Positions 54,744-63,931 of a stretch of DNA of 64,000 nt are shown one piece after another. Within the stretch, counting starts at the first letter, position 1. The number at the start of each line of letters is the position of its first letter. Source of the DNA: Pseudoalteromonas xiamenensis (GTDB lineage Bacteria > Pseudomonadota > Gammaproteobacteria > Enterobacterales > Alteromonadaceae); assembly GCF_042431545.1 (NCBI RefSeq), contig NZ_JBHLYX010000015.1. One strand, given 5' to 3'. Below the pieces are notes generated by a model. That model was not told where the DNA came from, ran no database searches, and saw nothing but the letters and a program-made list of their open reading frames with translations. The position numbers and the translations under genes are program-made.

Positions 54744-57116
54744 ATGAAAAATGAAAAGTCAAAATCAAGTTTATATAGATATACTAGCAATATTGTGAAG
54801 CATAGAATAATCGTTATTTTACTCGTCGCGATAGCTTGTTTTCTAATTGGTCAAGGCCAAAATAAAATTGGAGTCAATACAGACTATAAATACTTCTTTG
54901 GTGAAACTACTCCTCAAATCGTCGCGATGGACGAATTAGAGGCAACCTACAGTAAAAACGACAACGTTTTTTTCGCAATTACGCCTAAAGATAATCAAGA
55001 TATCTTTTCTAAAGAGGTATTGGGTGCGATAACTGAAGCCACCAGCAAAGCATGGAAACTGCCTTTTGTTACCCGTGTGGACTCATTGTCCAACTTTCAA
55101 CATATTGAAGCGAATGATGAAGGCTTAGTCGTTGAAGATTTGGTACGTCACCCTGAAGCGCTTTCAACACAGCAAATTGACAAAATAAAACGCGTCTCTT
55201 TACATGAACCATTATTGTTGAATCGCATTGTTTCTCCAGATGGAAAAAACGCCGGCATTAACATCATCATCCAGTTGCCTGGAGAGTCGCCGATGGAAAC
55301 GTTCCAAATCGTTGGTGCAGCACGTGATCTCATTAAAGACATCGAAGCAAAGTACCCTGTCGACATTCGCCTAACGGGTGTGACTGTATTGAATGCAACA
55401 TTTGGTGAAGTTGGCGCATCAGACTTACAAAACCTAACGCCGATTATGAATGGCATTATGGTGGTATTACTGCTGGTCTTGTTCCGTTCGATTTGGATGC
55501 TGTTAGCAACGCTTGCCATCGTCCAGCTTTCAAAAATGGCTGCGATGGGTTTAGTAGGTTACATCGGTATTCCAATCACAGCCCCGTCCTCAATCGCTGC
55601 GACGATCATCATGACGCTTGCCGTTGCTGATTCTGTACACATTATCATGGGTATGGTGTCCGAAATGCGCAATGGCCTTGAACGCAAGTTTGCTGTCATT
55701 GAAAGTATTAAAAAACAATTCGTTGCCGTACTAGTGACTAGCTTGACCACCGTTGTGGGCTTCTTATCTCTAAACTTTAGTGATGCGCCGCCATACCATG
55801 ATTTAGGTAACATTACGGCCATTGGTGTAGTTGTCGCGTTTATTTTATCAGTAACGATTTTACCTGCCCTGCTTACGCTACTGCCGATTAAAGTAAAACC
55901 GCAAAATAAAGCACAAACGATCACAGGCAAATTCTTCTCGTCCGTTAATCAATTTGTCATTAGAAGAAAGTTTTCAATTATCACGTTATCACTGCTCTTT
56001 ATCGGTACGTGTGCTGCTTACATCCCGAAAATGGTCTTAGATGATAAGTTTGTAGAATACTTCACAAACGACATTAATTTCCGCGTTGAATCTGACTACA
56101 TCTCAGACAATCTGACTGGTTTGTACACCATCGAATTCAATATTAAATCGGGTGCGACGAATGGTGTTGCCAACCCTGAATTCATGAAAAAAGTGGACGA
56201 TTTTGCCAACTTTTATCGTGAACAAAGCGATGTCTACAACGTTAACGTGTACACAGACGTAATGAAGCGTTTAAACCGCAGCCTACATAGTGACGATGCA
56301 AACGAATACAAGTTGCCAAAATCGACCACGGAAGCGGCGCAGTATCTCCTTCTGTACGAAATGTCTTTGCCGTACGGATTGGATTTAACAAACCAAATCA
56401 ACATTGAAAAATCTGAGACCAAGATGGTTGTAACGATGCGTGATGTATCAACCGTCGAGTTACGAAAAGCGGCTGAACGTGGTGAAGCGTGGTGGCAAGC
56501 GAATGCTAAAAGCTACGAACCCGTCATTGGCTCAGGCGCAACGGTGGTGTTCTCTCACATGTCTAAAGCGAACATTGAAGGCATGATCACAGGTACTATC
56601 CTATCGTTCATCCTAGTCACTGCGTTTATGTTTATCTCACTTCGCAGCTTAAAATATGGCTTGATCAGTATGGTCGCGAACATCTTCCCTGCCATTATTG
56701 CTTTCGGAATTTGGACCATCTTATACCAAGAAGCAGGTATGGCCATTTCCATCGTCGCGTCAGCCACTCTCGGTATTATTGTTGATGACTGTGTTCACTT
56801 CCTATCGAAATACGTACACGCCAGACGTGACCTTGGTTATAACGCTGAAAACGCTCTGGGATACGCATTTAGTAGTGTAGGTGTCGCTCTTGTGTTCACA
56901 TCCGTAACCTTGATGGCTGGTTTTATCGTCCTAGCGACATCACCATTCCTCATTAACAGTACATTAGGCATCTTATCAGCAATTACCGTACTTGCGGCTC
57001 TTGCTATCGATTTCCTACTGTTGCCAGCAATCTTGCTACTCGTTGACCGCTCAACTCAGCCGCAAACAAGCGCGGCGCAGCAAGATATGCCTTCGCTAAG
57101 CACTGGCAACGTATAA
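54744..57116 (+). CDS. MMPL/RND-superfamily exporter
   Basis: The 790-residue inner-membrane protein has the RND plan: one helix (about 20-40), a periplasmic loop, five helices (about 225-380), a second repeat with one helix (about 410-430), a loop, and five helices (about 620-770). Tracts such as LAVADSVHIIMGM and LGIIVDDCVHFLSKYV are the repeat-related D-helix motifs of MMPL proteins, whose relatives export lipids. It is followed by a LolA-like protein and, two genes on, by an outer-membrane barrel, as in lipid export systems. A separate promoter may lie in the AT-rich 172 bp upstream. Confidence 0.9.
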   Translation: MKNEKSKSSLYRYTSNIVKHRIIVILLVAIACFLIGQGQNKIGVNTDYKYFFGETTPQIVAMDELEATYSKNDNVFFAITPKDNQDIFSKEVLGAITEATSKAWKLPFVTRVDSLSNFQHIEANDEGLVVEDLVRHPEALSTQQIDKIKRVSLHEPLLLNRIVSPDGKNAGINIIIQLPGESPMETFQIVGAARDLIKDIEAKYPVDIRLTGVTVLNATFGEVGASDLQNLTPIMNGIMVVLLLVLFRSIWMLLATLAIVQLSKMAAMGLVGYIGIPITAPSSIAATIIMTLAVADSVHIIMGMVSEMRNGLERKFAVIESIKKQFVAVLVTSLTTVVGFLSLNFSDAPPYHDLGNITAIGVVVAFILSVTILPALLTLLPIKVKPQNKAQTITGKFFSSVNQFVIRRKFSIITLSLLFIGTCAAYIPKMVLDDKFVEYFTNDINFRVESDYISDNLTGLYTIEFNIKSGATNGVANPEFMKKVDDFANFYREQSDVYNVNVYTDVMKRLNRSLHSDDANEYKLPKSTTEAAQYLLLYEMSLPYGLDLTNQINIEKSETKMVVTMRDVSTVELRKAAERGEAWWQANAKSYEPVIGSGATVVFSHMSKANIEGMITGTILSFILVTAFMFISLRSLKYGLISMVANIFPAIIAFGIWTILYQEAGMAISIVASATLGIIVDDCVHFLSKYVHARRDLGYNAENALGYAFSSVGVALVFTSVTLMAGFIVLATSPFLINSTLGILSAITVLAALAIDFLLLPAILLLVDRSTQPQTSAAQQDMPSLSTGNV

Positions 57117-57142
57117 CTAAGCATTCGTGCAAGGAGTAAAAA

Positions 57143-57937
57143 ATGAAACTGACTTTTAAACCTCTACTTATCGCATCAGCACTTGCAGTGTGTTCAAGCT
57201 CGCTTTATGCGATGGATAATCAGGGTGATCGCGGATTGCAAATTGCAACTGAAATGGAACATCGCGACACCGGTTGGAAAGACCAAGAAGTAAACGTTGA
57301 AATGACAATGTTCAGCAGCACAGGCGACAAGAGCATTCGTTACATGCGAAACAAGGCGCTTGAAGTTGAAAACAATGGCGACAAAACGTTAGTTATCTTT
57401 GACCAGCCAGCAGACGTCAGTGGCACGGCATTTCTTTCTTTCACTTACAAAGAAGGAAGTGACGATCAATGGTTGTTCTTACCAGCTTTAAATCGCGTTA
57501 AACGTATTGCCTCTGACAACAAGTCTGGGCCTTTCATGGGGAGTGATTTTGCTTATGAAGACATTACCTCTCAGGAAGTCGAAAAGTACACCTATAAATA
57601 CATTGGTGAAGACACACTTGGTGAGCGCGCGATGTTACAAATCGAACGATACCCAGTAAGTGAAACCTCAGGCTATTCGAAGCAAGTTGTCTGGGTCGAC
57701 GCTGAACACTACATCAGTCAAAAAATCGACTATTACGACCGTAAAGGATCGCTGCTAAAAACCCAAGAATTTGTGGATTACAAACTCTATAACAACAAAT
57801 TCTGGCGCGCCGACAAGCTAGTGATGGTTAATCATCAAAAGAAAACACGTACCGAAATTGAGCTAAAGGATTATGCGCTCAGTGCAGGTATTCCAGTGAC
57901 TAACTTTAGTACTCGTGCCCTCACTCGTCTGAGATAA
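57143..57937 (+). CDS. Outer membrane lipoprotein-sorting (LolA-like) protein
   Basis: The 264-residue secreted protein has a signal peptide (cleavage near SSLYA-MD, residue 23) and a LolA-like half-barrel domain. VNVEMTMFS, LVIFDQPADVSGTAFLSFTY, DDQWLFLPALNRVKRIASDNKSGPFMGSDFAYEDI and related stretches across residues 45-150 are typical of the outer-membrane lipoprotein-sorting family that accompanies MMPL exporters. It probably carries a hydrophobic cargo through the periplasm. An AAGGAG site precedes it, 26 bp after the exporter. Confidence 0.88.
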   Translation: MKLTFKPLLIASALAVCSSSLYAMDNQGDRGLQIATEMEHRDTGWKDQEVNVEMTMFSSTGDKSIRYMRNKALEVENNGDKTLVIFDQPADVSGTAFLSFTYKEGSDDQWLFLPALNRVKRIASDNKSGPFMGSDFAYEDITSQEVEKYTYKYIGEDTLGERAMLQIERYPVSETSGYSKQVVWVDAEHYISQKIDYYDRKGSLLKTQEFVDYKLYNNKFWRADKLVMVNHQKKTRTEIELKDYALSAGIPVTNFSTRALTRLR

Positions 57938-58011
57938 GCACGCACTGTATGCATGGGCATCGCTTGATGCTCATGCTTTAACACGAAGAAAGATTAAAAG
58001 GACTTTCGAGA

Positions 58012-59667
58012 ATGAATACAGAATCAGAAGCTCAAGTGCTGATTGTGGGCGCAGGCCCGATAGGCCTAACAACAGGCATTCTACTCACACTCAATGGTAT
58101 TCCTTGCCGGATTATCGACAAGAATAACCGTATTCCCAGTAAAGAATACTTTAGCCGTGCACTCGGTTTACACGCTCGTACATTAGAAGTTTTCGAAGAC
58201 ATTGGCGTCATTAAAAACATCATGACGAAAGGGCGCATTATCAATGGTATCGGTTTTTATGTTGAAGGCCGCCGCGTAACTGGTGTTTCCTTTAGAGAAT
58301 TGCCAACAAGCTATCCTTTCATGCTGAGCATTCCACAAAGTGATACTGAAAGTATTTTAGAAGCCCGCTTAAATGAACTGGGCGTATTCGTAGAACGCCA
58401 GACAGAACTCGTTGACATCGTGCAAAGTGACTTGTTTGTGACGGCGCAAATTCGCCTACCGGATGGTTTTTTACAAACCCAAGCATACGCTTTTGTCGTT
58501 GGTACGGATGGTTTTCGCAGTAAGGTAAGAGACTTGTGCAACATCCCATTTGATGGCTCGGAATACGAAGAAAGTTGGCTTCTTGCTGAGTCATACCTAT
58601 CACGAGATTTCCCAAGTGACGAAGCGAACGTCGTCATTTCTAAAAACAGCTGTTTCGCGGTTGTTCCTATGCCAGATGGCAAAACACGAGTTACCGGGCC
58701 AGATACGAGTTCAATGAAAGACGTCGATGAGGTGGATTTGACACTCTTTGACACCGCATTGAAAGAAATGGGTGCCCTTGCAAACATCTCTTACACAGAC
58801 CCCGAACAAGTGACACGTTTTCGAGTGCACAAACGCTTGGCTAGACACTATGCTAAACATCGCGTTTTCTTAGCAGGCGACGCCGCACATGTTCATAGCC
58901 CCGGAGGCGGACAAGGTCTGAATACAGGTGTGTTAGATGCCTATAACCTCGTTTGGCGACTCAATTTAGTGATTAAAGAACAGGCAACCTTTGCACTGAT
59001 GGATGACTACGAAGTGGAGCGCCGTCATGCAGGTGAAGTGACTGTTTTTGGCACTGATAAAGCAATGCAAATGCTCCGTAGCAACCGCTCAGCCATGAGT
59101 AAATCCATTACCAATTTAGTTTTGCCTTGGTTAATGAAATCAAATTTTGGCAAACAATTGGCTGCGAATATGAGCCAAATATTCAATCATTATCGCCACA
59201 ACTACACAGAGCAAGAACAGGAGTACTATAACTGCTCTATCCAGCTTGGTGATCCGTTACTCAGAGTTGTTCCGCCCATCGATGTTGCGGGTGATCCACT
59301 TAAAATTCAGCCCAACGGTAAATTCACTTTCTTGGTTTTTTCAGCACACATGAAAAAAGAAGCTCTTGCTGTTGAATTGAAAAAGCTTGTTGCGGTTGCA
59401 AAGAACTACCAAAACTTTTTCCGCATCATTTTGATAGCAGATGCCCCAATGCAAAGCATCCCTGATGTTGAGCTCGTCTTTGACAAATCCCGCTACATCC
59501 ATAACGCATTCGGTATGAATGAACCTGGCGCGTATGTCTGTCGGCCCGATGGCATTATTGCCTCACGTACAAAGAATGCAAACTTTGAACATGTCTTCGA
59601 CACCTTCATTCAAAAGTCACTTCGTTTAAGAACAAACGAATCGTCAGCCATGCGTGAAAGCGCCTAA
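58012..59667 (+). CDS. FAD-dependent monooxygenase (aromatic hydroxylase type)
   Basis: The 551-residue enzyme has the FAD-binding motif VLIVGAGPIGLTTGILL (residues 9-25), the second-sugar motif GDAAHVHSPGGGQGLNTG (about 290-307) and FVVGTDGFRSKVR as the DG motif. The C-terminal 120 residues resemble the thioredoxin-like domain of phenol hydroxylase-type PF01494 enzymes. It uses NAD(P)H and oxygen to hydroxylate a substrate, often aromatic or polyketide. In the cluster it probably oxidises the product or a precursor. Confidence 0.9.
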   Translation: MNTESEAQVLIVGAGPIGLTTGILLTLNGIPCRIIDKNNRIPSKEYFSRALGLHARTLEVFEDIGVIKNIMTKGRIINGIGFYVEGRRVTGVSFRELPTSYPFMLSIPQSDTESILEARLNELGVFVERQTELVDIVQSDLFVTAQIRLPDGFLQTQAYAFVVGTDGFRSKVRDLCNIPFDGSEYEESWLLAESYLSRDFPSDEANVVISKNSCFAVVPMPDGKTRVTGPDTSSMKDVDEVDLTLFDTALKEMGALANISYTDPEQVTRFRVHKRLARHYAKHRVFLAGDAAHVHSPGGGQGLNTGVLDAYNLVWRLNLVIKEQATFALMDDYEVERRHAGEVTVFGTDKAMQMLRSNRSAMSKSITNLVLPWLMKSNFGKQLAANMSQIFNHYRHNYTEQEQEYYNCSIQLGDPLLRVVPPIDVAGDPLKIQPNGKFTFLVFSAHMKKEALAVELKKLVAVAKNYQNFFRIILIADAPMQSIPDVELVFDKSRYIHNAFGMNEPGAYVCRPDGIIASRTKNANFEHVFDTFIQKSLRLRTNESSAMRESA

Positions 59668-59690
59668 CTAAACTAGTCGATGGAAGTACT

Positions 59691-60899
59691 ATGATGTTAA
59701 AACATCTCATCAATAGCCTGCTTATTGTTAGCTCTTCGGCATGCCTTGCTGGCAACCTGAATTGGAAAATGGAATCGGGTGTCGAGTTACGTGGGTTTGA
59801 GCATGCGGGTTTGGGCACAAACAGCGACGCTACGGTTTCACTGTATGCGGAGCCGGAATTTACCTATGAAACGAGTCAGGGCACGGACATCTTTTCGGGT
59901 AAAGCATTTATGCGTGCTGACAACGAAGATGCACAGCGCAGTCACGCCGACATCCGAGAACTGTCTTGGCTTCACATCAATGAAGAATCGGACCTTCGAA
60001 TTGGGATCAGCCGAGTTTTCTGGGGTGTGACCGAATCACAACACTTAGTTGATGTCATCAACCAGACTGACCTCGTCGAAAATCCCGATGGCGAAGCCAA
60101 ACTCGGACAACCTATGATCCAATGGGCATGGATGCAAGATTGGGGTACGTTAGATCTCTATGCCCTCGTTGGCTTTCGTGAGCGCCGCTTTCCTGGTGAA
60201 GATGGACGATTTAGAACCCTTTACCCGATTGATAAACAGGCAACAACTTATGAAGCCCGCAATAACAAAGATCGTATCGATTTAGCCGTACGTTACAGTC
60301 GCACTATCGAGAGCTGGGATTTCGCTGTGTCACATTTTTCTGGCACGGCGAGAACCCCAGTACTAGAAGAGCGACCTGACATTGACGGTATTAAGTACGC
60401 GCCTCATTACCCCTTGTTGGAGCAAACCGGCTTTGTCTCTCAATATGTCCAAGGTGATTGGCTTTGGAAAGTCGAACTCATTAGTGCACAACAGCAGAAT
60501 CAACGATTTACAGCCAGTACTTTTGGATTTGAATACACCCAAGTAGGCGTTTTCGCAAGCCAAGCGGACTTAGGTTGGCTGGTTGAATACTCATTTGATG
60601 ATAGAGGAACAAATGGGCCATCCTCTTTTGAACATGACTGGTTTGCAGGTTGGCGCTTATCGGCCAACGACCCCCAATCATCTGAAGCTTTATTAGGCCT
60701 TTTATGGGACCCCGCTTCTGGTGAAAAGTCCGTCTCGATTGAAGCCAGTACTCGACTTGGCAACGACATTAAAATTGCTTTCGAGATGCGCAGTTATAGC
60801 GGCTCTAAACCCGCCGATGATCTTTTCTCCGACGACGACAAGCTCCTGTTTTTAAGTACAGAGAGTTACGCTCAACTTGAAGTTGCTTATTATTTTTAA
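59691..60899 (+). CDS. Outer-membrane beta-barrel protein (porin/exporter-like)
   Basis: The 402-residue protein has a signal peptide (cleavage near CLAG-NLNW) and then alternating strands typical of a barrel: ESGVELRGF, TVSLYAEPEFTYE, ELSWLHINEESDLRIGISRVFWG, and a terminal LEVAYYF ending in Phe, the sorting signature for outer-membrane insertion. It resembles DUF1302 or alginate-export type barrels, but I cannot assign a family surely. It sits 24 bp after the monooxygenase. The predicted role is the outer-membrane pore of the export route. Confidence 0.75.
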   Translation: MMLKHLINSLLIVSSSACLAGNLNWKMESGVELRGFEHAGLGTNSDATVSLYAEPEFTYETSQGTDIFSGKAFMRADNEDAQRSHADIRELSWLHINEESDLRIGISRVFWGVTESQHLVDVINQTDLVENPDGEAKLGQPMIQWAWMQDWGTLDLYALVGFRERRFPGEDGRFRTLYPIDKQATTYEARNNKDRIDLAVRYSRTIESWDFAVSHFSGTARTPVLEERPDIDGIKYAPHYPLLEQTGFVSQYVQGDWLWKVELISAQQQNQRFTASTFGFEYTQVGVFASQADLGWLVEYSFDDRGTNGPSSFEHDWFAGWRLSANDPQSSEALLGLLWDPASGEKSVSIEASTRLGNDIKIAFEMRSYSGSKPADDLFSDDDKLLFLSTESYAQLEVAYYF

Positions 60900-60912
60900 C
60901 CAAGGAATGCAG

Positions 60913-61590
60913 ATGGAACACGATTATAAAAGCTACGCTTTTTTTGACGTAGACAACACGCTCATAAAAATAAAAAGCATGTTTTCTTTCTTAGAATTTA
61001 TCGAAAAAGAAGCAACGCCCACAGTGACGATAAATCCCCAAGCAAAAGAAAACTTTCTTGCTTTGGCAAAACAGAACCAAGATAGGAATCTGGCGAACAA
61101 AGTCTATTACCAACTATTTAAAGGTATTGAGGCCTCTCTCTTTTACCGATTAGCGCAACAATGGGCAGACCGCCAACGCGAAGGTATTGCGTCTCTATTG
61201 CTTGGAAACACTGTGAAACGCTTACAAGAGCATAAAAATAACGGCACTGGAGTCATCTTCGTGTCGGGGTCCTTTCCTGAATTACTAGCGCCTTTTATGG
61301 AAGAGCTGGATGCAGATGGCTGCTTAGCCACCAAAATTGAAGAAGTTAATGGTGTACTCACTGGTGAAATCGACGCCCCACAAACGATCGGTGAAGGCAA
61401 AGCAGTCGCAGTTCGCGCTTTTCTTGCTGAAAAGAATGTGCCAGCAGAACAGTGTTTTGCGTATGGCGATGACATCAGCGATGCCCCAATGCTTCACGCT
61501 GTAGGAACCGCAACGGCCATTATTGGCAACCCCCTGTTAGAACAAGAAGCTGACAAATATCACTGGGAAAAACTACACGCTCAGTTGTAG
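60913..61590 (+). CDS. HAD-IB family phosphatase
   Basis: The start MEHDYKSYAFFDVDNTLI (225 residues) is chosen because AAGGA lies six bases before it; a Met two codons upstream abuts the site. HAD motif I is DVDNT, motif II is GVIFVSGSFPELL, and motif IV is AYGDDISDAPML, as in SerB-like class IB phosphatases. It would remove a phosphate from an intermediate; in A-factor synthesis a phosphatase is needed after AfsA condensation with DHAP. Phosphoserine or acyl-phosphate substrates are alternatives. Confidence 0.88.
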   Translation: MEHDYKSYAFFDVDNTLIKIKSMFSFLEFIEKEATPTVTINPQAKENFLALAKQNQDRNLANKVYYQLFKGIEASLFYRLAQQWADRQREGIASLLLGNTVKRLQEHKNNGTGVIFVSGSFPELLAPFMEELDADGCLATKIEEVNGVLTGEIDAPQTIGEGKAVAVRAFLAEKNVPAEQCFAYGDDISDAPMLHAVGTATAIIGNPLLEQEADKYHWEKLHAQL

Positions 61591-61628
61591 TGAATTGACT
61601 TTATGTAACAAACCGAAGGACACGAAAA

Positions 61629-62396
61629 ATGAGTTTATTAAAAGATAAAAAAGGCATGATCGTAGGCGCAACATCTGGCATTGGTCGTGCTGCAGCAACG
61701 TTATTTGCAAAAGAAGGTGCGGAAGTTGTCGTGATTGGCCGCCGTGCCGAATTACTTGAGAGCCTCGTTTCTGAAATCAAAGAAGCCGGAGGTAAAGCAC
61801 ATTACATTGTCGCAGACATTGCTAAGAGTGATGACATCAAACGCATGACGGATGAAGCACAAACGTTGTTAGGACGCCTTGATTTCGCCTTTAATAATGC
61901 GGGAACAATCGGGAATTTCGCCCCTATTTTCGACCAAAGTGAAGCGGATTGGGATCACACAATCGGCACAAACCTAAAAGCGGTGTGGCTATCTATTAAA
62001 GAGCAAGCCACTGCAATGCGAGCTCATGGCGGCGCTATCGTTAACACCTCTTCATGGCTCTCTAACGGTGGCCTAATTGGTTCTACTGCCTATTCTGCAA
62101 GTAAAGCGGGCATGGATGGTATTATCCGTCCTGCTGCGCTCGAACTTGCTCAATATGGCATTCGCATCAATAACATTAATCCTGGTGGCGTTGATACTGA
62201 AATGACGCGCGAAGCATTTCAACATGATAAGCAAGTGCTAAGCACGTTTGCAAAGTCTCATCCATTGGGGAAACTAGCCTCTTCTGAAGAAATTGCTGAA
62301 CTTGCCGCCTACCTGTTGTCAGACAGAGCTCGAAACATCACTGGCCAAGCTATCTTTACCGATGGTGGATATGCCATTGCGGGTCAAAGGGGTTAA
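61629..62396 (+). CDS. Short-chain dehydrogenase/reductase
   Basis: The 255-residue SDR has the cofactor motif VGATSGIGRAAATLF near residue 12, NNAGTIG, the catalytic Ser in NTSSWLS and the Tyr-Lys pair in YSASKAG, then PGGVDTEM. All catalytic residues are intact. It could reduce the butenolide double bond or an oxo group in the AfsA-type product, matching the reductase step of A-factor synthesis. GAAGGA precedes it. Confidence 0.92.
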   Translation: MSLLKDKKGMIVGATSGIGRAAATLFAKEGAEVVVIGRRAELLESLVSEIKEAGGKAHYIVADIAKSDDIKRMTDEAQTLLGRLDFAFNNAGTIGNFAPIFDQSEADWDHTIGTNLKAVWLSIKEQATAMRAHGGAIVNTSSWLSNGGLIGSTAYSASKAGMDGIIRPAALELAQYGIRINNINPGGVDTEMTREAFQHDKQVLSTFAKSHPLGKLASSEEIAELAAYLLSDRARNITGQAIFTDGGYAIAGQRG

Positions 62397-62398
62397 CG

Positions 62399-63427
62399 GT
62401 GCGAACCAATCAACCTTTAAGAGCTCGAAAATCGCCATTAATGGCGATTCTCGCTTCACTTTTCTTCGGGTCGGTATCTGCTCAAGCCTCGAGCACACCA
62501 TGGTTTGATGATGAAACTCAAACTGAACGTATCGTCTTACCTGAGGGCTATAAATACCCTAATGGCATTACACATTCGCCAAAAGGCCGTGTTTTTGTCG
62601 GTTCTGTCGTCTCTGGCGACATACTTGAAATAAAGCCTAACAAGAAAGTACGCGTTGCAATTCCTGCTTCCGAGCAGGTCTTTGCAGGTACTAGCTTACG
62701 TTTCGATGAGGTCACCAACATTCTTTGGGTTGCGTCACCAGACTTCCTTGGTGTAACAGATAGTGATGGTAACGTCTCTCGCAGGGCACATCGAGTGGCA
62801 GCAATTGATATGAAAAAGCGCAAAGTTCTGCGCATTTGGACCATGCCAGATCAAGGATTCTGTAACGACATCGCTTTGGATGGTCAAGGTGGCGTATTTA
62901 TTTCAGATAGCATCGCAGACCTTGTGCATCATATTGATTCACCCACGTCAGAGCTTGAACCTTATGCAACCAGTAGCTTGTTTTCGCCTGGCGAACTTGG
63001 GCCTGCAGGCATCGTTCAGCTTGCAAATAGTGACCTAGTTGTTGGTCTATACAGTGCGGGCGAATTGCTACGAGTAAGTGGAAACGACCGCTCTGTTAGT
63101 CGTATTCCACTCCAGCGCAGTTTAGAAAATCCCGATGGCATCTACGCGATTAACGACAATAAAATCTTAGTTCTTGAAGGTGGAGCAAGTAGTGGAAATG
63201 GTAAGCTCAATCTGATTGATTTTAATGGTGATGCACCATACGCCGTTCACACACTTGTCGAACATATAGAATCCCCACTAAATCTTACCGTGGTGGATGA
63301 TAAAGTTTATATTACTGAAAGCAGAATAAGGCATTTACTTATTAAAGATACAGGTTTACCAGTGCCTGAAGCGTTTTTTATAAGAGAAATCGACCTATCT
63401 AGTAATCCGTTTTACGAAATAGACTAA
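62399..63427 (+). CDS. Secreted SMP-30/NHL-like beta-propeller protein
   Basis: A GTG start 2 bp after the SDR stop gives 342 residues; an ATG at codon 15 is an alternative. Residues 1-30 form a signal peptide (cleavage near SAQA-SS). Repeated blades such as YPNGITHSPKGRVFVGSV, GFCNDIALDGQGGVFISDS and ENPDGIYAINDNKILVL suggest a six-bladed propeller of the SMP-30/gluconolactonase or strictosidine-synthase type. If a lactonase, it could hydrolyse a lactone in the periplasm. The function is inference. Confidence 0.75.
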   Translation: MRTNQPLRARKSPLMAILASLFFGSVSAQASSTPWFDDETQTERIVLPEGYKYPNGITHSPKGRVFVGSVVSGDILEIKPNKKVRVAIPASEQVFAGTSLRFDEVTNILWVASPDFLGVTDSDGNVSRRAHRVAAIDMKKRKVLRIWTMPDQGFCNDIALDGQGGVFISDSIADLVHHIDSPTSELEPYATSSLFSPGELGPAGIVQLANSDLVVGLYSAGELLRVSGNDRSVSRIPLQRSLENPDGIYAINDNKILVLEGGASSGNGKLNLIDFNGDAPYAVHTLVEHIESPLNLTVVDDKVYITESRIRHLLIKDTGLPVPEAFFIREIDLSSNPFYEID

Positions 63428-63892
63428 CTTACTTACTCCACAATGCCCTGAGAGAGGATCGCTTTTTCTACATCCTAATTGGGGCATTTTTATTTTCGCT
63501 CCATTCTTTATCCTCTGCGCTCAATTGCTATATGCTTTCCATGCATCGTTAAAAAACGCTCGCGAAGATACATCTCCATCGAATGCTATTATTCCAATAA
63601 GCAACGCCAGTGACCGCAAATAGTCTCGGTAGTGTTCTATGTTTGCCACTCGAAATCATACCTACAAATTTGTTTTCTAATATTCTGATAAGTAAATAAC
63701 TACAATTTGAGTCAGGAAAACCTGAGCCGGCTGCGCTGGCGTTCGTCGCTCTACGGAGGTGAAATGCGTTCGAAGTGGAGCTCTATAGTGTTGTACATAG
63801 GCGAGATCAGGAATGATCGAGGTGAAATGCCACAACGAGGTATTCCAATATTAATTTGGGTTTTGGATATGTTTCTGAGCGCATAAAGCAAA
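63428..63892. other. Intergenic region between the cluster and the rRNA operon
   Basis: This gap of about 465 bp has no recognised gene. A possible long-loop terminator pairs AATGCCC (63442-63448) with GGGGCATT (63481-63488) followed by T residues, after the propeller gene. A small palindrome TCAGG-AAAA-CCTGA lies at 63712-63725. Nothing else is evident. Confidence 0.5.
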
Positions 63893-63920
63893 AAAGCCCG
63901 ACTCTTTCGAATCGGGCTTT
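63893..63920 (-). terminator. Terminator of rRNA operon
   Basis: A 9-bp stem, AAAGCCCGA (63893-63901) with TCGGGCTTT (63912-63920), with T residues on the minus strand, lies about 11 bp beyond the 5S 3' end. Confidence 0.9.
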
Positions 63921-63931
63921 CTTTAATTAAG

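Noticed and set aside
63712..63725. Palindrome TCAGG-AAAA-CCTGA near the rRNA operon
   Set aside because: Five-base arms are expected by chance, and no gene or promoter context supports it.
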